From positions 1 to 7,225 of the forward strand of contig CACZNZ010000033.1 of NCBI GenBank assembly GCA_902782625.1: a stretch of DNA of 7,225 nucleotides. Direction: 5' to 3'. The stretch comes from an uncultured Lachnospiraceae bacterium (GTDB lineage: Bacteria; Bacillota; Clostridia; Lachnospirales; Lachnospiraceae). The notes beneath the pieces are model-generated. The model had not been told where the DNA came from. It was given only the letters and a program-made list of their open reading frames with translations, and did no database searches. The stretch's first letter is position 1, and every line of letters begins with the position of its first letter. Positions 6,670 through 7,225 of this stretch are shown piece by piece. The position numbers and the translations under genes were made by a program.

Positions 6670-7225
6670 CTATGGCTTCTGCATTTCAGAAAGGACATCT
6701 CGAAAGCACAGTGTCCCACCAAAAAGATCGAGAGCACTTCCTATGGTTACATCCACATGGTCTTTGCCAAGAATCTTCAATTGCCTGACATCTTCAAGCG
6801 AAGATACCCCTCCGGCATAAGTAACCGGTATCCGGTCCCACTGTCCGAGTAGCGTTACAAGTGACGCCTCGATCCCAGAAGCCTTCCCTTCCACATCTAC
6901 TGCGTGGATCAGGAATTCATCACAATAGGAAGATAATTCGTCAAGTATCTCCCGGGTAAGTTTTACCCGGGTGAATTTTTGCCATCGGTCTGTGACGATA
7001 TAATAATCATCATCTTTTCTTCGACAGCTGAGGTCAAGTACCAGATGTTTTTTCCCTGCTGCTCTTACCATCCGCTCCAGGTTTTCGTAATGTATTTCTC
7101 CATCACGGAACACATAAGAAGTCACGATGACATGAGAAGCACCTTCCCGAAGAAAGGCTTCTGCATTCTCCGGCCGCATACCGCCGCCGATCATCAGACC
7201 GTTCGGGTATGCCCGCAGGGCTTCT
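6670..7225 (-). CDS. hisA: Eukaryote-like (HIS6-type) HisA, ProFAR isomerase (partial, N-terminus beyond right edge)
   Basis: The frame is open from the right edge to TAG 6672-6670 and gives 184 C-terminal residues of an expected 250-260. The enzyme isomerises the ProFAR sugar in histidine synthesis using a TIM barrel. Fragment positions: GLMIGGGMRPENAEAFL (9-25) with the phosphate-binding glycines, HVIVTSYVF (31-39), LVLDLSCRR (61-69) whose Asp64 matches the second catalytic Asp, W81 in DRWQKFT, FLIHAVDVEG (104-113), TYAGGVSSLED (135-145) and VDVTIGSALDLFGG (157-170). DLSCR...W, LIHAxDVEG and GSxLDxFGG are features of the yeast HIS6 branch, not of common bacterial HisA. An internal ATG at 7194 is not the start, since the conserved barrel extends upstream of it. 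No other his gene is in view. The N-terminal catalytic Asp lies outside the window. Confidence 0.9.
   Translation of the reverse strand, partial: EALRAYPNGLMIGGGMRPENAEAFLREGASHVIVTSYVFRDGEIHYENLERMVRAAGKKHLVLDLSCRRKDDDYYIVTDRWQKFTRVKLTREILDELSSYCDEFLIHAVDVEGKASGIEASLVTLLGQWDRIPVTYAGGVSSLEDVRQLKILGKDHVDVTIGSALDLFGGTLCFRDVLSEMQKP
6951..6980 (+). terminator. Terminator-like hairpin for rightward (cbiG) transcripts, inside hisA
   Basis: CCCGGGTAA (6951-6959) and TTACCCGGG (6963-6971) form a perfect 9-base stem with loop GTT. On the plus strand TGAA and then TTTTT (6976-6980) follow. No T-run follows on the minus strand. It lies about 300 bases past the cbiG stop, within hisA. The 4-base gap before a short T-run makes it weaker than a textbook terminator, and part of the symmetry comes from two ACC-CGG codon pairs in hisA. 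Confidence 0.4.

Overview
The window looks like chromosomal DNA from an anaerobic Gram-positive bacterium of the Clostridia, most likely Lachnospiraceae. That placement is inferred from the protein character, the AGGAGG-type ribosome binding sites, the moderate GC content and the cobalt-early (anaerobic) corrin genes. No genus can be named. It is almost fully coding, and the only sizeable non-coding stretch is the 178-base divergent promoter region at 5446-5623.

Layout: a minus-strand operon runs leftwards from a promoter near 5516-5544. Its genes are hemL (glutamate-1-semialdehyde aminomutase), cobM/cbiF (precorrin-4 C11-methyltransferase), hemA (glutamyl-tRNA reductase), cobJ/cbiH (precorrin-3B C17-methyltransferase) and an open hemC-cobA fusion cut by the left edge. 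Gaps are 19, 23 and 30 bases, followed by an 8-base overlap (ATGAGTAA) between cobJ and hemC. On the plus strand, cbiG (cobalt-precorrin-5A hydrolase) diverges from hemL. It converges with a minus-strand hisA of the eukaryote-like HIS6 type, which is cut by the right edge. The two stop codons are only 2 bases apart.

How the genes work together: HemA and HemL make 5-aminolevulinate from glutamyl-tRNA. HemC makes hydroxymethylbilane, and the CobA domain methylates uroporphyrinogen III to precorrin-2. CobM, CobJ and CbiG act in the middle of the anaerobic corrin ring pathway. The interleaving of trunk and corrin genes suggests that the hem genes here serve cobalamin rather than haem. hemB, hemD and the remaining cbi genes are not in view; some may lie beyond the left edge.

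The points most worth a second look are: (1) the HemC-CobA fusion with essentially no linker, perhaps continuing into HemD; (2) two terminator-like hairpins around the cbiG/hisA convergence, each buried inside the opposing gene and each with its T-run on the strand that would terminate its partner; (3) a perfect 17-base palindrome wrapped around the TATAAT box of the hemL promoter; (4) the HIS6-type HisA. I found no wholly new system, mobile element, CRISPR array, tRNA, rRNA or cobalamin riboswitch.
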